Counted from the stretch's first letter, positions 33,255 through 42,385 are shown. The stretch is DNA of 64,000 bases from Pseudosulfitobacter pseudonitzschiae (GCF_900129395.1 NZ_FQVP01000008.1:1-64000); one strand, 5' to 3'. The notes: generated by a model not told the origin, from the sequence alone. Numbers and translations are program-made.

Positions 33255-33926
33255 ATGCGGGTTTTGATCGTGGAGGATGCCACCGATGTGGCCGAGGCTG
33301 TGGCCGTTCGGCTGCGCAAGTCCGGCATGGCCTGCGATGTGGCCGATTGCGTCGCGACCGCCGAGGATTTTCTGGCGGTGCAGACCTATCAGGCGATCGT
33401 TCTGGACATCAACCTGCCCGACCGCAACGGCACCGCATTGTTGCAGGACATGCGCGCACGCGGTGATCGCACGCCGGTTTTGATGCTGACAGCACAGTTT
33501 TCCGTGGATGACCGGATTTCGGCGCTGAACCTTGGTGCGGATGACTATCTGGTAAAACCCTTTGACCAGCGCGAGCTGGACGCCCGCCTGCGCGCCCTTA
33601 TGCGTCGCGAGGCCGCGCAGAAATCGGACGAGGTCACGCTGGGGCCGCTTTGCTTTTCGGCGGCTGCGCTGACGGCTACACTGGATCAAAGGCCGCTCGA
33701 TCTGACCCGCCGCGAGGCGACCCTTTTGGGTATGCTCCTGCGTCATCAGGGACAGGTCGTCAGCAAGCAGCGGCTCTATGACGGGCTGTTCGCGTTCGAC
33801 GACGCGGATGTCGGGTTGAACGCAATCGAACTTTACATCGCGCGGCTGCGCAAGAAGCTGACCCCGTCACCGGTGCGGATCGAAACGCAGCGCGGGCTGG
33901 GATACCGGATTTTCCAGGATGACTAG
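33255..33926 (+). CDS. tctD: OmpR-type response regulator TctD
   Basis: This 223-residue regulator has a receiver domain with acidic pocket VEDATD and phospho-acceptor Asp51 (VLDINLPDRNG), and Lys in YLVKPFDQ. The C-terminal OmpR winged helix reads DLTRREATLLGMLLRHQGQVVSKQRL and ends RIETQRGLGYRI. The start at 33255 is the family start; ten more codons are open upstream. It overlaps tctE by eight bases. It should activate the divergent tctCBA when phosphorylated. Confidence 0.92.
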   Translation: MRVLIVEDATDVAEAVAVRLRKSGMACDVADCVATAEDFLAVQTYQAIVLDINLPDRNGTALLQDMRARGDRTPVLMLTAQFSVDDRISALNLGADDYLVKPFDQRELDARLRALMRREAAQKSDEVTLGPLCFSAAALTATLDQRPLDLTRREATLLGMLLRHQGQVVSKQRLYDGLFAFDDADVGLNAIELYIARLRKKLTPSPVRIETQRGLGYRIFQDD

Positions 33927-35307
33927 AATCCTGCGCGGCGGACCGCGGACATTGCTGGCGCGGGTGATGATCGGAGTTCTGTCGTTGCTGGCGCTGGGCG
34001 GTGTGGTGGTGGCCATTGCCACGTTTGAATACGGTCGCAGCGCTGCGCGGCAATCGTTCGACAGGTTGCTGGTGGGGGCGGCACAGGACATCGCGGAATC
34101 AATCAGCATCTCGGACGGTGCGCCGCTGGTCGATCTGCCTGTCTCCGCGTTCAGCCTGTTGTCGCTGGCCGCAGATGACCGCATTTTCTATGCGGTCCAT
34201 GAAACCGATGGCAGCCTGTTGACCGGCTACGAGGGTTTCGACCTGCGCGGGGTGGTCCAGCAGGACCTGACGCAACCCGCCTTTTTTGATGGCCGCATGC
34301 AGCAAGAGCCAGCCCGTTTCGTGACCGTGGCCCGTCCATTTGCGGAACGCGCATATTCAGGGCGGATATTCGTCACGGTGGGCCAGACCCTGCGCGCGCG
34401 CAGTGCGCTGGCGCTGGATTTGACCACGCGCGCGCTGATGCTGACGGGGGCTGTGGGGATTGTGCTGCTTGTCAGTGCCTTTCTGGTGATCCGTTCGGCG
34501 ATGCGCCCGCTCGAGGGGCTGACGGCCGAACTGTCGCGGCGCGATCCCTATGATCTGACGCCGATGCCCACAGGTGGCCCTGCAGAGATGGCGGTGATGG
34601 TGCAGGCGATGAACCGGTTCATGTTCCGTCTGGACCGGCAGGTGGGGGCGATGAAAAACCTGATCTCTGACACCGCGCACCAGTTACGCACACCGGTGGC
34701 CGCTATCCGCGCGCAGGCCGAGCTTGCGCTTGAGGATGACGAGGACAACCGCGCCCAACGATTGCAGCGGATGGTGCGGCGGACCCGGTCGTTGGGCACG
34801 TTGCTGGACCAGATGCTGTCGCGGGCGCTGGTCATTCATCGCACCGAAAACGCGGCACCCAAACCGGTCGACCTGCGCGACATTGCATTGGGTGTGTTTG
34901 AAAGCGTCGAAGATGATCCCGATGCGCAGGTCCAGTTGAGCATTGGCGACCAGCCGGTGATGGTCATGGCAGACGAGATTTCGATGGGCGAGGCGGTCAA
35001 GAACATGCTCGCCAATGCGCTGCGGCATGGGGTGGCCCCGGTGGTGATCGGCGTTTCGGGCGTGGGCGCGCACAGCGAGATCTGGGTACAGGATGCGGGC
35101 GGCGGCCCGCCTGCCGATGTGCTGACCACCATGGGGCGACGGTTTGAACGGTCCGCCGCGTCCAAAGGAAACAGCGCGGGTCTTGGCCTGTCCATCGTGC
35201 GCGCGGTGACCGAGGCTTTTGACGGTCAGATGCACATGGGGCAGGTCGCAGAGGGGTTCCGCGTTACGCTGACCTTTCCGGCCGACACTGAAGGGGACGC
35301 TGTATGA
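33919..35307 (+). CDS. tctE: Sensor histidine kinase TctE
   Basis: This 462-residue kinase has two membrane segments (about 13-35 and 172-191) flanking a periplasmic sensor region. The H-box is at His254 (SDTAHQLRTPVAAI). N, G1 and G2 boxes follow (NMLANALRHG, QDAGGGPP, SAGLGLSIVR). It phosphorylates TctD. The 4-base overlap with the next gene (ATGA) links it to a binding-protein-like partner. Confidence 0.9.
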   Translation: MTRILRGGPRTLLARVMIGVLSLLALGGVVVAIATFEYGRSAARQSFDRLLVGAAQDIAESISISDGAPLVDLPVSAFSLLSLAADDRIFYAVHETDGSLLTGYEGFDLRGVVQQDLTQPAFFDGRMQQEPARFVTVARPFAERAYSGRIFVTVGQTLRARSALALDLTTRALMLTGAVGIVLLVSAFLVIRSAMRPLEGLTAELSRRDPYDLTPMPTGGPAEMAVMVQAMNRFMFRLDRQVGAMKNLISDTAHQLRTPVAAIRAQAELALEDDEDNRAQRLQRMVRRTRSLGTLLDQMLSRALVIHRTENAAPKPVDLRDIALGVFESVEDDPDAQVQLSIGDQPVMVMADEISMGEAVKNMLANALRHGVAPVVIGVSGVGAHSEIWVQDAGGGPPADVLTTMGRRFERSAASKGNSAGLGLSIVRAVTEAFDGQMHMGQVAEGFRVTLTFPADTEGDAV

Positions 35308-36368
35308 TTGCCCTGATGCTTCGTCAGTTTGCTCTGGTCTGTGTGGGGCTGGTGATATGCCTGCCCCGCGCCGACGCACAGGAAGCGGTTGCACAATTCA
35401 CCGCCCCCGGTGCCACGCCGACCTCCGAACTGACCTTGCGGTCCACCACCGACATTGCCGTTCTCAGCCCCGCCTTGCAGGCCTTTGTGACGCTCTATCC
35501 GGGTATCCGTTTGAACTATGAACAATGGGGATCAAATGCACTCTATGCCGACAGTCTTGGGGCGTGCATGGGGGACACCCGCGCCGCGGACGCGGTGTTT
35601 TCGTCGGGGGTTCACCAGATGGTTGATCTGGTGAACCGGTTCTGCGCCGAACCTTACATCTCTGGCCTGACAGCAGGCTTGCCCAAGGCGCGGCGCTGGC
35701 GGGACGAGCTGTGGGGCGTTACGAAAGAGGCGGCGGTGGTGATCTACAACACCGATCTGGTTCCGTTGGACGATGCCCCGCGCACACGGTTCGACCTGTT
35801 GGACCTGATGCGGCGCAAGTCCGCCACCTACAGCGGCAAGATTGCCACCTATGACATCGAGGAATCGGGTCTGGGTTATCTCTTTGCCTTCATGGACAGC
35901 CAGCAGGCAACCACCTTTGGGGGGCTTCTCGAAGGGTTCTCGCGCGTGGATGCGGTGGCAACGTGCTGTTCCGCCGAGATCATTTCAGGCGTGGACAGCG
36001 GACAGTACCTGTTGGCCTACAACGTGTTGGGTTCCTATCTGGATTTTGCATCCTTTCCCCGCGTCGGGGTGATCTATCCGCAGGATTACACGCTGTTTCT
36101 GTCGCGTGCCTATATGATCCCGAAGACGGCAGAAAACCCGCAGAACGCCGCCTTGCTGCTGGATTTCCTGCTGTCCGGTCCGGGCCAGGCGATTCTGGCC
36201 GACAGCAATCTGGTGCAGCGTGACAGCGCCGACGAGACCGGGCTAGAGCAGAGTATCCAGCGCTATATTTCCATTGATCCCACGCTTTTGGTGGCAATGG
36301 ACAGGCAGCGGCGGCTGTTGTTCGAGGACAACTGGCGCACAACCTTCGACCGGGCTGAGCGGCCCTGA
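35304..36368 (+). CDS. Periplasmic substrate-binding protein coupled to TctDE
   Basis: This 354-residue protein has a signal peptide (LVCVGLVICLPRADA, cleavage near residue 25). The fold reads like an iron(III)/thiamine-type ABC binding protein: STTDIAVLSPALQAF, a mid-chain TKEAAVVIYNTDLV and a C-terminal AENPQNAALLLDFLLSGPGQAIL. No permease or ATPase gene is adjacent. Its start overlaps the tctE stop (ATGA), so it probably acts as an accessory sensor of the kinase rather than as a transporter subunit. That role is inferred. Confidence 0.8.
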   Translation: MIALMLRQFALVCVGLVICLPRADAQEAVAQFTAPGATPTSELTLRSTTDIAVLSPALQAFVTLYPGIRLNYEQWGSNALYADSLGACMGDTRAADAVFSSGVHQMVDLVNRFCAEPYISGLTAGLPKARRWRDELWGVTKEAAVVIYNTDLVPLDDAPRTRFDLLDLMRRKSATYSGKIATYDIEESGLGYLFAFMDSQQATTFGGLLEGFSRVDAVATCCSAEIISGVDSGQYLLAYNVLGSYLDFASFPRVGVIYPQDYTLFLSRAYMIPKTAENPQNAALLLDFLLSGPGQAILADSNLVQRDSADETGLEQSIQRYISIDPTLLVAMDRQRRLLFEDNWRTTFDRAERP

Positions 36369-36370
36369 GC

Positions 36371-38056
36371 TTAGTCGGCTGTGCGCGGTGGCGATGTCCG
36401 GTAGGGACCCGTTGCCTCGAACGCGCAGGCGCAGGACAGCAGGCTGTTGTCGTCATAGGCGCGCCCGGCAAAGGTCAGGGCCACGGGCATCTGTGTATCG
36501 GCCATGGTTCCCATGGGCACGCTTACTGTCGGAATACCCAGGTGCCGGATCGCAAGGTTGCCATTGGCCACCCAGACCCCGTTGCGCCACGCCAGGTCGG
36601 CAGAGGCAGGATTGGTGTCGGCATCTGCCGGCCCCACATCGGCCACGGTGGGAAAGATCACGGCATCAAGGCCCAGGCCGTCCATCCAGTCCTCAAGGTC
36701 GATGCGCCGCGTGTCTTCCAGCCCTTGCAGTCCATCGGGCAGGGTGGGGATGGTGGTGAAATCATCGACGGGATGCGCGCGGGCGTGGGCGGGATAATGC
36801 GCGATGTCGTCGTCAAAGCCGGTATAGCGGTCAGGCAGGCTGCCCTTCGGCGCGGGGAAAATCTGCGCGCCGTCCACATCCGCAAGGCGGTTCAGGGACG
36901 GATCACCGTTGGCGCGCAAAAAGTCGTCCCAGCCCCAGACAGACAGGTCGACGATTTCACGCTTCAGGTAGTCCGCCGACACCAGCCCACGCGTGTGAAT
37001 CTTTGGCGCGCCGGGGCGGTCGCCTTCGTAATTCGTGATGACCGGAAAATCGACGACAACCACTTCGGCCCCCGCCTGTGCCAATGCGTCGCGCGCCTGT
37101 TCCCACAGGGCGATCACCGACGCACGTGTTTCGATCCGCTGGCCGGTTGGGCCGCCGATGCCGGCATCCTCAGCCGTGCCCGCCTTGGGGTCGGCGTTGA
37201 TATACATCGCAGGCACGCCAAAACGTTTGCCGCGCAGCGAAGCCTTTGCCAGCGCCGCATAGGACGCGGGCCGCACATCGGATGCACGGGGCAGACGCAA
37301 CCACGGTTGCGCGCGCCAGAAGTCGCCGCGCGTTTCGGGGTCATCTGCCACGATCACGTCCAGCACCTCGAACAGGTCCGCCATGGTGCGCGTGTGCGGG
37401 ACAACCACGTCCATGGTCGGCACCAGCGGCCAGTTGCCCCGCACCGAGATCACGCCGCGGCTGGGTGTGTAGGCACACAGCGCGTTGTTCGACGCAGGGG
37501 CGCGTCCGCTGGACCATGTTTCCTCGCCCAGACCGAAGGCGGCAAAACTGGCGGCGGTCGCGGTGCCTGATCCGTTGGACGACCCAGAGGCAAAGGCCGC
37601 TGTCAGGTAATCCGCATTATAGGGAGATTCCGCGCGACCATAGACGCCGCGTTGCATCCCGCCATTGGCCATGGGCGGCATGTTGGTCAGCCCGATCAAC
37701 ACGGCGCCCGCTTCGCGCAGCTGCGCGATGGCAAAGGCGTCGTCGGTGGCCACCAGATCGGCAAAGGCGGGCGAGCCTGCAGCGACGGTCAGCCCCTTGG
37801 CCTTGTAGCTGTCCTTGGCGGTGTAGGGGATACCGTCCAGCGGCCCGCGTGGCTGCCCTGCGGCCCGTCGCGCGTCCGAGGCTGCGGCATCGACCAGCGC
37901 ATCGGGGTTCAGCACCGGCACCGCGTTCAGGCAGGGACCGCTGCGGTCATAACGTGCGATGCGGTCAAGGTAGGTTTCAACCAGCGCGACGCTGGTGGTT
38001 TCACCTGTCTCCAACGCGGTGCGCAGGTCGGCGATTGTGGCTTCGACGACGTTCAT
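36371..38056 (-). CDS. Amidase-signature family hydrolase
   Basis: This 561-residue amidase has the Ser-cisSer-Lys elements visible as Lys in GIPYTAKDSYKAKG and the Ser-rich loop SGSSNGSGTATAA (an Asn-Gly variant of the usual GGSSGGSA). The nucleophile region reads ETWSSGRAPASNNALCAY. The substrate is unknown; an N-terminal signal peptide is absent, so it is cytoplasmic. The ATG at 38056 overlaps the stop of the agmatine-deiminase-like gene (ATGA), indicating one operon and linked chemistry. Confidence 0.82.
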   Translation of the reverse strand: MNVVEATIADLRTALETGETTSVALVETYLDRIARYDRSGPCLNAVPVLNPDALVDAAASDARRAAGQPRGPLDGIPYTAKDSYKAKGLTVAAGSPAFADLVATDDAFAIAQLREAGAVLIGLTNMPPMANGGMQRGVYGRAESPYNADYLTAAFASGSSNGSGTATAASFAAFGLGEETWSSGRAPASNNALCAYTPSRGVISVRGNWPLVPTMDVVVPHTRTMADLFEVLDVIVADDPETRGDFWRAQPWLRLPRASDVRPASYAALAKASLRGKRFGVPAMYINADPKAGTAEDAGIGGPTGQRIETRASVIALWEQARDALAQAGAEVVVVDFPVITNYEGDRPGAPKIHTRGLVSADYLKREIVDLSVWGWDDFLRANGDPSLNRLADVDGAQIFPAPKGSLPDRYTGFDDDIAHYPAHARAHPVDDFTTIPTLPDGLQGLEDTRRIDLEDWMDGLGLDAVIFPTVADVGPADADTNPASADLAWRNGVWVANGNLAIRHLGIPTVSVPMGTMADTQMPVALTFAGRAYDDNSLLSCACAFEATGPYRTSPPRTAD

Positions 38057-39084
38057 TGGGCACGCGGTTTCGGTTGTTGCTGGGTGATGCAATGCACGCC
38101 ACCGCCGCGTGCGAACAGTTCGGTTGCATCGACGCCTACGATCTCGCGGCCCGGATAGGCGGCGGCCAATATCTCCTGGGCCTGTGCATCGGCGCGCGGT
38201 TCGTTGAAGGCGCAGGCGATGACCGCCTCGTTGATGACCAGATGGTTCACATAGCTCCAGTCGACAGGGCCGTGGGCGTCGGTCTGGGTTTCCGGCGCGG
38301 GCAGATCGATGATCTGGAAGCCGCGGCTCTGGGCGTCGGTTTCCTGCGCCAGTTGCGCGCGGATGTCTTTCATCACCGCATGATCGGGATGCGACGGGTC
38401 ACGCTGGTCGTGCAGCAGGATCACACCGGGCGAGGGCAGGCAGGCCACGATGTCCACATGGCCGCGCGTGCCGAAGGTTTCGTAATCACGCTCAAGCCCG
38501 CGCGGCAGCCAGATCGCCTTGGTGGTGCCCAGCGTGCGCGCCATCTCCTCGGTCACGCGGGTGCGGTCGAGGTTGGGGTTGCGGCCGGGGTCCAGTTGCA
38601 CGGTTTCGGTCAGCAATATGGTTCCTTCACCGTCCACATGGATGCCGCCGCCTTCGTTCACCAGCAGCGATGGCACGACGGGGACACCTTCCAGATCGGC
38701 GATGAACCGCGCCAGATCACGGTCGTTGCCGCTGGCGGTCCAGTCGCCGCCGCCCCAGCCGTTGAACACCCAATCCACCGCTGCCAGCTTGCCGTCTGCG
38801 TCATGCACGAATGTCGGACCGGAATCGCGCATCCAGAAATCATCTATCGTGCGCTCGTGGATGGTGATCCCTGCCGACAACATCTGTTTGGCGCGTGCCA
38901 TCTCGGTCGGATCGACGACGATGGACACGGGTTGGAATTCAGCGATGGTGTTGGCCACATGGGCCCATGCTGCATATCCTGCCTCGCGTTCGGTCAGGGT
39001 TTCACCCAGCGTCTGTCCCTCGCGCGGGAAGGCCATCCAGATGCGATCCTGCGGGGCGGTTTCTGCGGGCATAAGCCAGGACAT
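38053..39084 (-). CDS. Agmatine deiminase-like protein (PPAD family)
   Basis: This 343-residue pentein-fold enzyme contains APQDRIWMAFPREGQ, WMRDSGPTFVHDADG, NEGGGIHVDGEG, GTRGHVDIVACL and the C-terminal nucleophile Cys in ARGGGVHCITQQQP. These are all family motifs. Agmatine deiminase makes N-carbamoylputrescine and ammonia. The usual partner AguB (nitrilase type) is absent; an amidase-signature enzyme is fused to the operon instead. The substrate may therefore be a different guanidine. Confidence 0.86.
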   Translation of the reverse strand: MSWLMPAETAPQDRIWMAFPREGQTLGETLTEREAGYAAWAHVANTIAEFQPVSIVVDPTEMARAKQMLSAGITIHERTIDDFWMRDSGPTFVHDADGKLAAVDWVFNGWGGGDWTASGNDRDLARFIADLEGVPVVPSLLVNEGGGIHVDGEGTILLTETVQLDPGRNPNLDRTRVTEEMARTLGTTKAIWLPRGLERDYETFGTRGHVDIVACLPSPGVILLHDQRDPSHPDHAVMKDIRAQLAQETDAQSRGFQIIDLPAPETQTDAHGPVDWSYVNHLVINEAVIACAFNEPRADAQAQEILAAAYPGREIVGVDATELFARGGGVHCITQQQPKPRAQ

Positions 39085-39279
39085 GAGGCGTTTCCTTTGG
39101 TTCTATGGCGGGGCTTGCAGCAGCCGTCCGCGTGGTCCCCGAGGTTAGACGGATTTCGCCGGAGTGTGTAAAGTCCCTTTGCACCATTTGCCATCAGCGG
39201 GGCCAATCACGGAACAGGGCGTTCCCTTTTGCGGTCCGCCGTGGTTCTGTCCGCGCGTACACGGAAAGAGGTCAGTTGA

Positions 39280-40152
39280 ATGACAAAAGTCGGAATTATC
39301 GGCGTCGGGCTTATGGGGCACGGCATTGCAAAGAACATCCTGCAAAAGGGCTGGGACCTTGGCTTTTTGGATCACGTTGGCAACCAGCCCACCGAGGATC
39401 TGGTCGCACTGGGGGGTGTCGCATGGGACAACGCGGCCCAACTGGCGGAAACCTGTGATATCCTGCTGCTTTGTGTGACCGGTACGCCGCAGGTCGAGGA
39501 TGTTCTGATCGGCAGCGGTGCAGCGCTTGCGGCCCTGCGTCCGGGGGCGGTGGTTGTTGACTGTTCGACCGCAATCCCCAGCTCGACTCGTGCGCTGGCT
39601 GCACAAGTACGCGAAAAAGGGTGCGATTTTGTCGATGCGGCCATGACCCGAACGCCCAAGGAAGCGGAAGAGGGGCGGTTGAACCTGCTTGTTGGTGGAG
39701 AGACCGCGACAATCGAACGGGTGCGGCCATTGTTCGACTGCTTTGCCGAGAACATCTTTGCCGCCGGTGGCGTCGGCAGCGGTCATCAGTTGAAGCTGAC
39801 GCACAATATCATTTCGCTGGGCACGGCAACGCTGATTGCCGAGGTGGCCGCCTGTGCCATCCAGGACGGCATGGACCCCGAGGCGATGGTCGATTGCCTG
39901 CGCAAGGGCGGTGCCGGCGGCGTCGCATTGGAGCGGGTCGCACCCTATATCCTGGAAGGCAGCACCGACGCGCTGCGCTTTTCGATCCAGAATGCGTTCA
40001 AGGACGCGGGCTACTACACGCAAATGGCCACCGAACTGGGCGCGGCCCGTTTGATGGCGCAGGCCGTGAACGATACGCTGGCCGGGCTGGTCGAACGCGG
40101 CAACGGCGAGGCATTTGTGCCGGAACAGGTGTCTTTGCTGCAAAAGCCGTAA
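39280..40152 (+). CDS. NAD(P)-dependent 3-hydroxyisobutyrate dehydrogenase-like enzyme
   Basis: This 290-residue beta-hydroxyacid dehydrogenase has a Rossmann GVGLMG at 8-13, DCSTAIPSSTR near 94-104 and catalytic Lys172 with Asn176 in QLKLTHN. The substrate-recognition segment reads DAAMTRTPKEAEEGRL, different from the DAPVSGG of the classical HIBADH. It oxidises some beta-hydroxyacid, perhaps a branched-chain or tartronate-type compound. A MaoC-like gene follows on the same strand 33 bases later. Confidence 0.85.
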   Translation: MTKVGIIGVGLMGHGIAKNILQKGWDLGFLDHVGNQPTEDLVALGGVAWDNAAQLAETCDILLLCVTGTPQVEDVLIGSGAALAALRPGAVVVDCSTAIPSSTRALAAQVREKGCDFVDAAMTRTPKEAEEGRLNLLVGGETATIERVRPLFDCFAENIFAAGGVGSGHQLKLTHNIISLGTATLIAEVAACAIQDGMDPEAMVDCLRKGGAGGVALERVAPYILEGSTDALRFSIQNAFKDAGYYTQMATELGAARLMAQAVNDTLAGLVERGNGEAFVPEQVSLLQKP

Positions 40153-40185
40153 CGGGTGACCGGGTCTGGCGGCAAAGGGGGGAAG

Positions 40186-41016
40186 ATGGATATTCAGTAT
40201 CTGCGCAAGTGGATCGGGCGCAACGAGACACAATCTGAATGCGTTACCCCGTCGCTGGTCCAGCGGTTCAACGCCACATTCGACCGCGAGGGTGAGACGG
40301 GTGCGGGCAGCGCGGCGCCCTTGCTGGTGCATCTGTGCCTGGCGCCGCCCGCCGCCCCGACATCGCAACTGGGTCCGGACGGGCATCCGGCGCGCGGCGG
40401 CTTTTTGCCACCCGTGCCCTTGCCGCGCCGGATGTGGGCAGGCGGGGCGTTCACCTTTCATGATGTGATCCGCGTGGGTGAAACGGTCACCCGCAATTCA
40501 ACCATTCAGGATGTGGTGGTGAAAGAGGGCCGCAGCGGAACCTTGTGCTTTGTGACCGTGCTCCACGAGATCGACAGCGACGGACGGGCGGTGCTGACAG
40601 AGCGACAGGATATCGTCTATCGCGGGCCGGACGCACCGGGGGCGGCGGACAAAGTGTTGCCTTCGGCCCCGCATGGCGCGCACCGGGTGCAGGTCAATCC
40701 GTCAGCGACGCTGTTGTTCCGCTATTCGGCGCTGACCTTTAACGGTCATCGCATCCACTATGACGCGCCCTATGTGCGCAACGAGGAAGGCTATCCGGGG
40801 TTGATCGTGCACGGTCCGATGCAGGCGACGATGCTGGCGCAGTTCGCGGAAACCATCATGGGCGCGCCACCCGTCCAATTTGATTTCCGCAGCCTGTCGC
40901 CGCTGTTCGATGATGCCGATTTCACGTTGAACGCGACCGAGGACGGCGCGGGGCTGAGGCTGTGGACAGCCTATGTTGACGGTCCCGTGGCAATGGAAGC
41001 GACGGCAACGTGGTGA
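40186..41016 (+). CDS. MaoC/FAS1-like dehydratase (mesaconyl-CoA hydratase-like)
   Basis: This 276-residue hotdog-fold protein ends in a hydratase-2 half containing FNGHRIHYDAPY, the catalytic Asp-His motif of MaoC-type enzymes. An N-terminal half resembles FAS1-like dehydratase or mesaconyl-C4-CoA hydratase. It probably adds water to an enoyl-CoA. I chose the start at 40186 after a GGGGGAAG site; ten codons upstream are open. It is paired with the hydroxyacid dehydrogenase in one operon. Confidence 0.8.
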   Translation: MDIQYLRKWIGRNETQSECVTPSLVQRFNATFDREGETGAGSAAPLLVHLCLAPPAAPTSQLGPDGHPARGGFLPPVPLPRRMWAGGAFTFHDVIRVGETVTRNSTIQDVVVKEGRSGTLCFVTVLHEIDSDGRAVLTERQDIVYRGPDAPGAADKVLPSAPHGAHRVQVNPSATLLFRYSALTFNGHRIHYDAPYVRNEEGYPGLIVHGPMQATMLAQFAETIMGAPPVQFDFRSLSPLFDDADFTLNATEDGAGLRLWTAYVDGPVAMEATATW

Positions 41017-41061
41017 GAAGGGGCGAGGCATAAAACCCCGCCGCTTTCGGTGGCAAACCCA

Positions 41062-41457
41062 TTAGGCGCAAGCCGTCGCTTCAATTTCGAACAGCAGGCC
41101 CGGGATGGCCAAGCGGGTCACGCCGACAAGCGTCATGGGCGGGGCGCTTTGCGCAGCGCCGAACCGCTGCCCCAGAACATCGAAGTTCTTCAGCGCGTCC
41201 TCCACATCTGTGGCGTATATGCCAAGGCGGGTAACGTTGCTCAGGTCCATGCCTGCGGACGTCAGAACCGCCTCCAGGTTGTCCAGTGCGAGGCCGATCT
41301 GGCCGCGCATGTCGCCGGGGTGCTGCGGGTTTCCGTTCGCATCCACGGCAGTTTGACCGGCACAGACAACCTGGCGGGTTGCGCCTTGGATGATCTCGGC
41401 CTGATTGTAACCCAGCTTCAGGGACCAGTCCCATGGATTGACGGCGGTACGTTGCAT
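41062..41457 (-). CDS. RidA/YjgF/Rid family protein
   Basis: This 131-residue Rid-family protein reads QVVCAGQTAVDANGNPQHPGD, then MRGQIGLALDNLEAVLTSAG and VTRLGIYATDVEDAL. It ends PPMTLVGVTRLAIPGLLFEIEA, where the Arg of VTRLA corresponds to the catalytic Arg of RidA. The family hydrolyses reactive enamines/imines; this member's substrate is not known. It is divergent from a WYL regulator, with an inverted repeat in between. Confidence 0.85.
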   Translation of the reverse strand: MQRTAVNPWDWSLKLGYNQAEIIQGATRQVVCAGQTAVDANGNPQHPGDMRGQIGLALDNLEAVLTSAGMDLSNVTRLGIYATDVEDALKNFDVLGQRFGAAQSAPPMTLVGVTRLAIPGLLFEIEATACA

Positions 41458-41502
41458 GACGAAATTCTCCTTGTTGAGGTCAATGAAGAATCCGTAGATT
41501 TT

Positions 41503-41527
41503 AATGGTGCCAAAAGTTGTCACCATT
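41503..41527. promoter_or_regulatory. Inverted repeat between RidA-like gene and WYL regulator
   Basis: AATGGTG at 41503-41509 and CACCATT at 41521-41527 form a perfect 7-base dyad with an 11-base spacer. It lies 45 bases from the RidA-like start and 18 bases from the regulator start. It is a likely operator for the WYL protein. Confidence 0.6.
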
Positions 41528-41544
41528 GATGCTATGCTGATCAC

Positions 41545-42273
41545 ATGAACATTCGCACCCGTCATGACGCCATCGTGCGCAGCCTGCGCCGTTCCGGCAC
41601 GGCAACGGTCGATGCGCTGGCCGACGAGGTTGGTGCGTCGCGGCGCACGGTGTTGCGCGACATCGCCGCCCTTCGCGATCAGGGATTTGTCATTCATTCC
41701 GAGCCTGGACGCGGGGGCGGTCTGCAACTTGACCCGCAATCCATGCAGACCACCGCGCGCCTTGCCGTGGTCGAGGTCTTTGCCTTGCTGATCAGCGTTG
41801 CAGCAATGCGAGCGGCCGGGTTTCTCCCGTTTTCGGGGCTGGCGGATGCAGGACTCGCCAAGATCGAAAAGACCCTGCCACCAGAAAAGATACGCGACCT
41901 GCGCCGTTTTCTGGATTGCCTGCACGTGGGAAAACTGTCGCCGCTTCAGGACTTGTCAGACATGGGGACAATCCACACCGATCTGTTGCCTGCTTTCGAA
42001 ACGGCGTTTCTGGAACGTCGTCACCTGAAGTTTGACTATCGCGACGCCAAGGGGCGGCAGACCTGCCGCGAAGTTGAACCGCAGGCCATGCTGATCCTGC
42101 CGCCGCTGTGGTATCTGGTGGGCTGGGACCCTGCGCGCGTGGACTTCAGGCATTTCCGCATGGACCGGATCAGTGCGCCAACAGTCGTCGAGGGGACAAA
42201 GTTTCGGCAACGCCACGTGCCGTTTGAAAAAGACGTGTGCCCCTACAGCAGTTTGCTTGAACGAAGCCCGTAA
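41545..42273 (+). CDS. YafY-type HTH/WYL-domain transcriptional regulator
   Basis: This 242-residue protein has an N-terminal HTH_11 domain (TATVDALADEVGASRRTVLRDI), a linker of about 70 residues and a WYL domain near 145-225 (EPQAMLILPPLWYLVGWD, with FRHFRMDRI). WYL domains bind ligands such as nucleotides or nucleic acids. The divergent arrangement suggests that it controls the RidA-like gene and itself. Confidence 0.85.
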   Translation: MNIRTRHDAIVRSLRRSGTATVDALADEVGASRRTVLRDIAALRDQGFVIHSEPGRGGGLQLDPQSMQTTARLAVVEVFALLISVAAMRAAGFLPFSGLADAGLAKIEKTLPPEKIRDLRRFLDCLHVGKLSPLQDLSDMGTIHTDLLPAFETAFLERRHLKFDYRDAKGRQTCREVEPQAMLILPPLWYLVGWDPARVDFRHFRMDRISAPTVVEGTKFRQRHVPFEKDVCPYSSLLERSP

Positions 42274-42385
42274 CGCCGAGAAGCGTTCCTGTCTGGCAGG
42301 GGTTGAAAAAGTGCGGGGTGGTTTTCACCGGGGGCCAATTGACGACACAAAGGTCAAAGCCGTCTGACGTGCATATTGGTGATAC

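Noticed and set aside
37246-39171. Long plus-strand frame across the amidase and agmatine-deiminase-like genes
   Set aside because: Antisense to two well-supported enzymes, Arg/Pro-rich and without domain signatures.
39145-40461. Long minus-strand frame opposite the hydroxyacid dehydrogenase
   Set aside because: The plus strand holds a full NAD-binding dehydrogenase; the minus frame lacks motifs.
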